A stretch of DNA of 64,000 nucleotides from the NCBI GenBank assembly GCA_907163375.1, contig CAJQUW010008597.1, forward strand, positions 42,315 to 106,314, read 5' to 3'. How positions within the stretch are numbered: the stretch's first letter is position 1; each line of letters starts with the position of its first letter. The notes beneath the pieces were generated by a model. That model did not search any database, was not told the DNA's origin, and saw only the letters and a program-made list of their open reading frames with translations. Shown here piece by piece: positions 63,200 to 64,000 of this stretch. The DNA is from Prostheceraeus crozeri (taxonomy: Eukaryota > Platyhelminthes > Polycladida > Euryleptidae). Made by a program: the position numbers and the translations under genes.

Positions 63200-63825
63200 G
63201 TTCTTATTCTCGCATGATTGTTATTCCTCAGGATGAATATGTACAATTGACTGCCATGCAGCAAGTAAAGCAACCTCTTGCAAATCAAATGTATAGGAAA
63301 GAAATAGATTATCAGCAAAATGTTCACATCAAAGATCCACATCGTGCTGTATTATTACAATCGGAAACTGTTGAGCAATTGAAAAACTTGAAGAATAAGA
63401 TGCGTGACTCTGTATCGACTGCTACACCTTTAGCATCTCGCGCACATGCCATATCTCTTTTCAACAGTATTGAACCCCATCTCAATGTAAATGATAGAGG
63501 AGAAATCATTACAGATGAAAATAAAGTGATTGATGCTTCACGTTATGAAGACTTGATTCAGTATGCAACACGTAGAAAGCGCCGTCAGGGCTATGTTCCA
63601 CCTGGTTGGTCATACTTTCTTAAAACTATTGAAAAGCATAATGTGCCAAAATTTGCTTTAAATAATGAGACATTGAAAGAACTTGATTCAACAGTGGCTA
63701 CTACTCCAATGCTTCAGGCGATGAAAATGCCAACAAATTGGTTTAAGACGTCACCTGCTACATCCCTCCCACACTCACTAAGCAAACAAGAGGAAGAACT
63801 CGACGTAGATCTACATCATCACTAA
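63196..63825 (+). CDS. minor virion/tail-like protein, Polinton B
   Basis: 209 residues, MSSYSRMIVIPQDEYVQLTA..., with long charged helices, YATRRKRRQGYVPPGWSYFL and then HNVPKFALNNETLKEL. The 'GWSYFL...NVP' segment recurs in Polinton A and, to my memory, in many Polintons next to the ATPase. It overlaps the ATPase stop by four bases (ATGA), implying a shared transcript. Role unknown. Confidence 0.6.
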   Translation: MSSYSRMIVIPQDEYVQLTAMQQVKQPLANQMYRKEIDYQQNVHIKDPHRAVLLQSETVEQLKNLKNKMRDSVSTATPLASRAHAISLFNSIEPHLNVNDRGEIITDENKVIDASRYEDLIQYATRRKRRQGYVPPGWSYFLKTIEKHNVPKFALNNETLKELDSTVATTPMLQAMKMPTNWFKTSPATSLPHSLSKQEEELDVDLHHH

Positions 63826-63838
63826 AACTGGTAAAAGG

Positions 63839-64000
63839 AAAAACGTAAAACAGCTCTCCTAGGAAATACATGTTCTCAGACTATTAATATGAAGCAGATG
63901 TGTTGCTTGCCATGTAATGAGCCGCCAGAGGTGAATGTCGTTGTCACTTGCACTTGCTGCGCCAGCTTCATAATGAAACCCCTAAGCAATGTGAACACGA
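63839..64000 (+). CDS. cysteine-rich small protein, partial, Polinton B
   Basis: From about 63889 the frame reads MKQMCCLPCNEPPEVNVVVT then CTCC, matching the Polinton A protein at 10388-10633. It runs off the right edge of the window. The upstream border is uncertain. Confidence 0.4.

Larger units (their letters stand above)
58221..64000 (+). mobile_element. Polinton B, partial, same family as Polinton A
   Basis: The left end is placed at AGTAAGCAAG (58221), matching the reverse complement of the right end of A. Gene order on the + strand repeats that of A read from 14.5 kb leftward: 'KVHNP' protein, RING-like, exonuclease-like, polymerase N-domain-like, membrane RING, core protein, ATPase, minor protein, Cys-rich protein. 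It runs off the right edge. In the visible part it looks close to whole, with about two breaks, so it is younger or better preserved than A. Confidence 0.85.

Noticed and set aside
1-64000. Polintons A and B as the two ends of one large element
   Set aside because: Their end sequences face each other with the gene bodies pointing outward, and both carry the same ATPase and core genes, so they are two copies.

Overview
The window is animal nuclear DNA, most likely from an invertebrate. The evidence is the transposon fauna (Polintons, Penelope-like elements, a BEL/Pao LTR element, hAT and mariner DNA transposons, LINEs and a tRNA-headed SINE), short GT-AG introns, and TATA/CCAAT-type promoters. 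No host protein-coding gene was recognised. Essentially everything that can be named is a mobile or virus-like element.

Layout. (1) 1-15345: a degraded Polinton-class element (Polinton A), left end outside the window. It has a spliced protein-primed DNA polymerase B on the + strand. The rest runs on the - strand: two large 'GEWEV'-type structural proteins, basic core proteins, integrase, packaging ATPase, a DEDDh exonuclease-like protein and two RING-type proteins. (2) 15346-39414: host DNA buried in nested transposons. An old LINE (about 15860-29730) holds a Penelope-like element, which holds a hAT element, which holds a mariner and a second TIR element. A second LINE and several SINE copies also sit in the old LINE. 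A third hAT (30854-33289) and a BEL/Pao fossil (34256-38215), itself split by a second Penelope-like element, follow. (3) 39421-57234: a Polinton of a different lineage (Polinton C), complete from end to end, with long TIRs and a perfect 6-bp target-site duplication TCTACG. It carries adenain-type protease, a phospholipase A2-integrase fusion, membrane-active minor proteins, major capsid protein, a coiled-coil protein, polymerase B and packaging ATPase. (4) 58221-64000: Polinton B, a second and better preserved copy of the Polinton A family in opposite orientation, right end outside the window.

How the parts fit. In each Polinton the polymerase copies the element from its ends, the integrase inserts it, the ATPase packages it, and the capsid, protease and membrane-active proteins would form a particle. 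A/B and C differ in style. A/B have TATA/CCAAT promoters, first exons consisting of only the ATG, introns of about 60-70 nt, and RING and exonuclease accessory genes. C is very AT-rich, shows no introns, and has a run of A residues directly before nearly every start codon.

The least explained signal is in Polinton C. More than twenty short GC-rich palindromes with three-base loops lie in and between its genes. Several are recurring copies that encode the same short peptide, some are inverted, and one cluster lies exactly at the join between the phospholipase and integrase domains.
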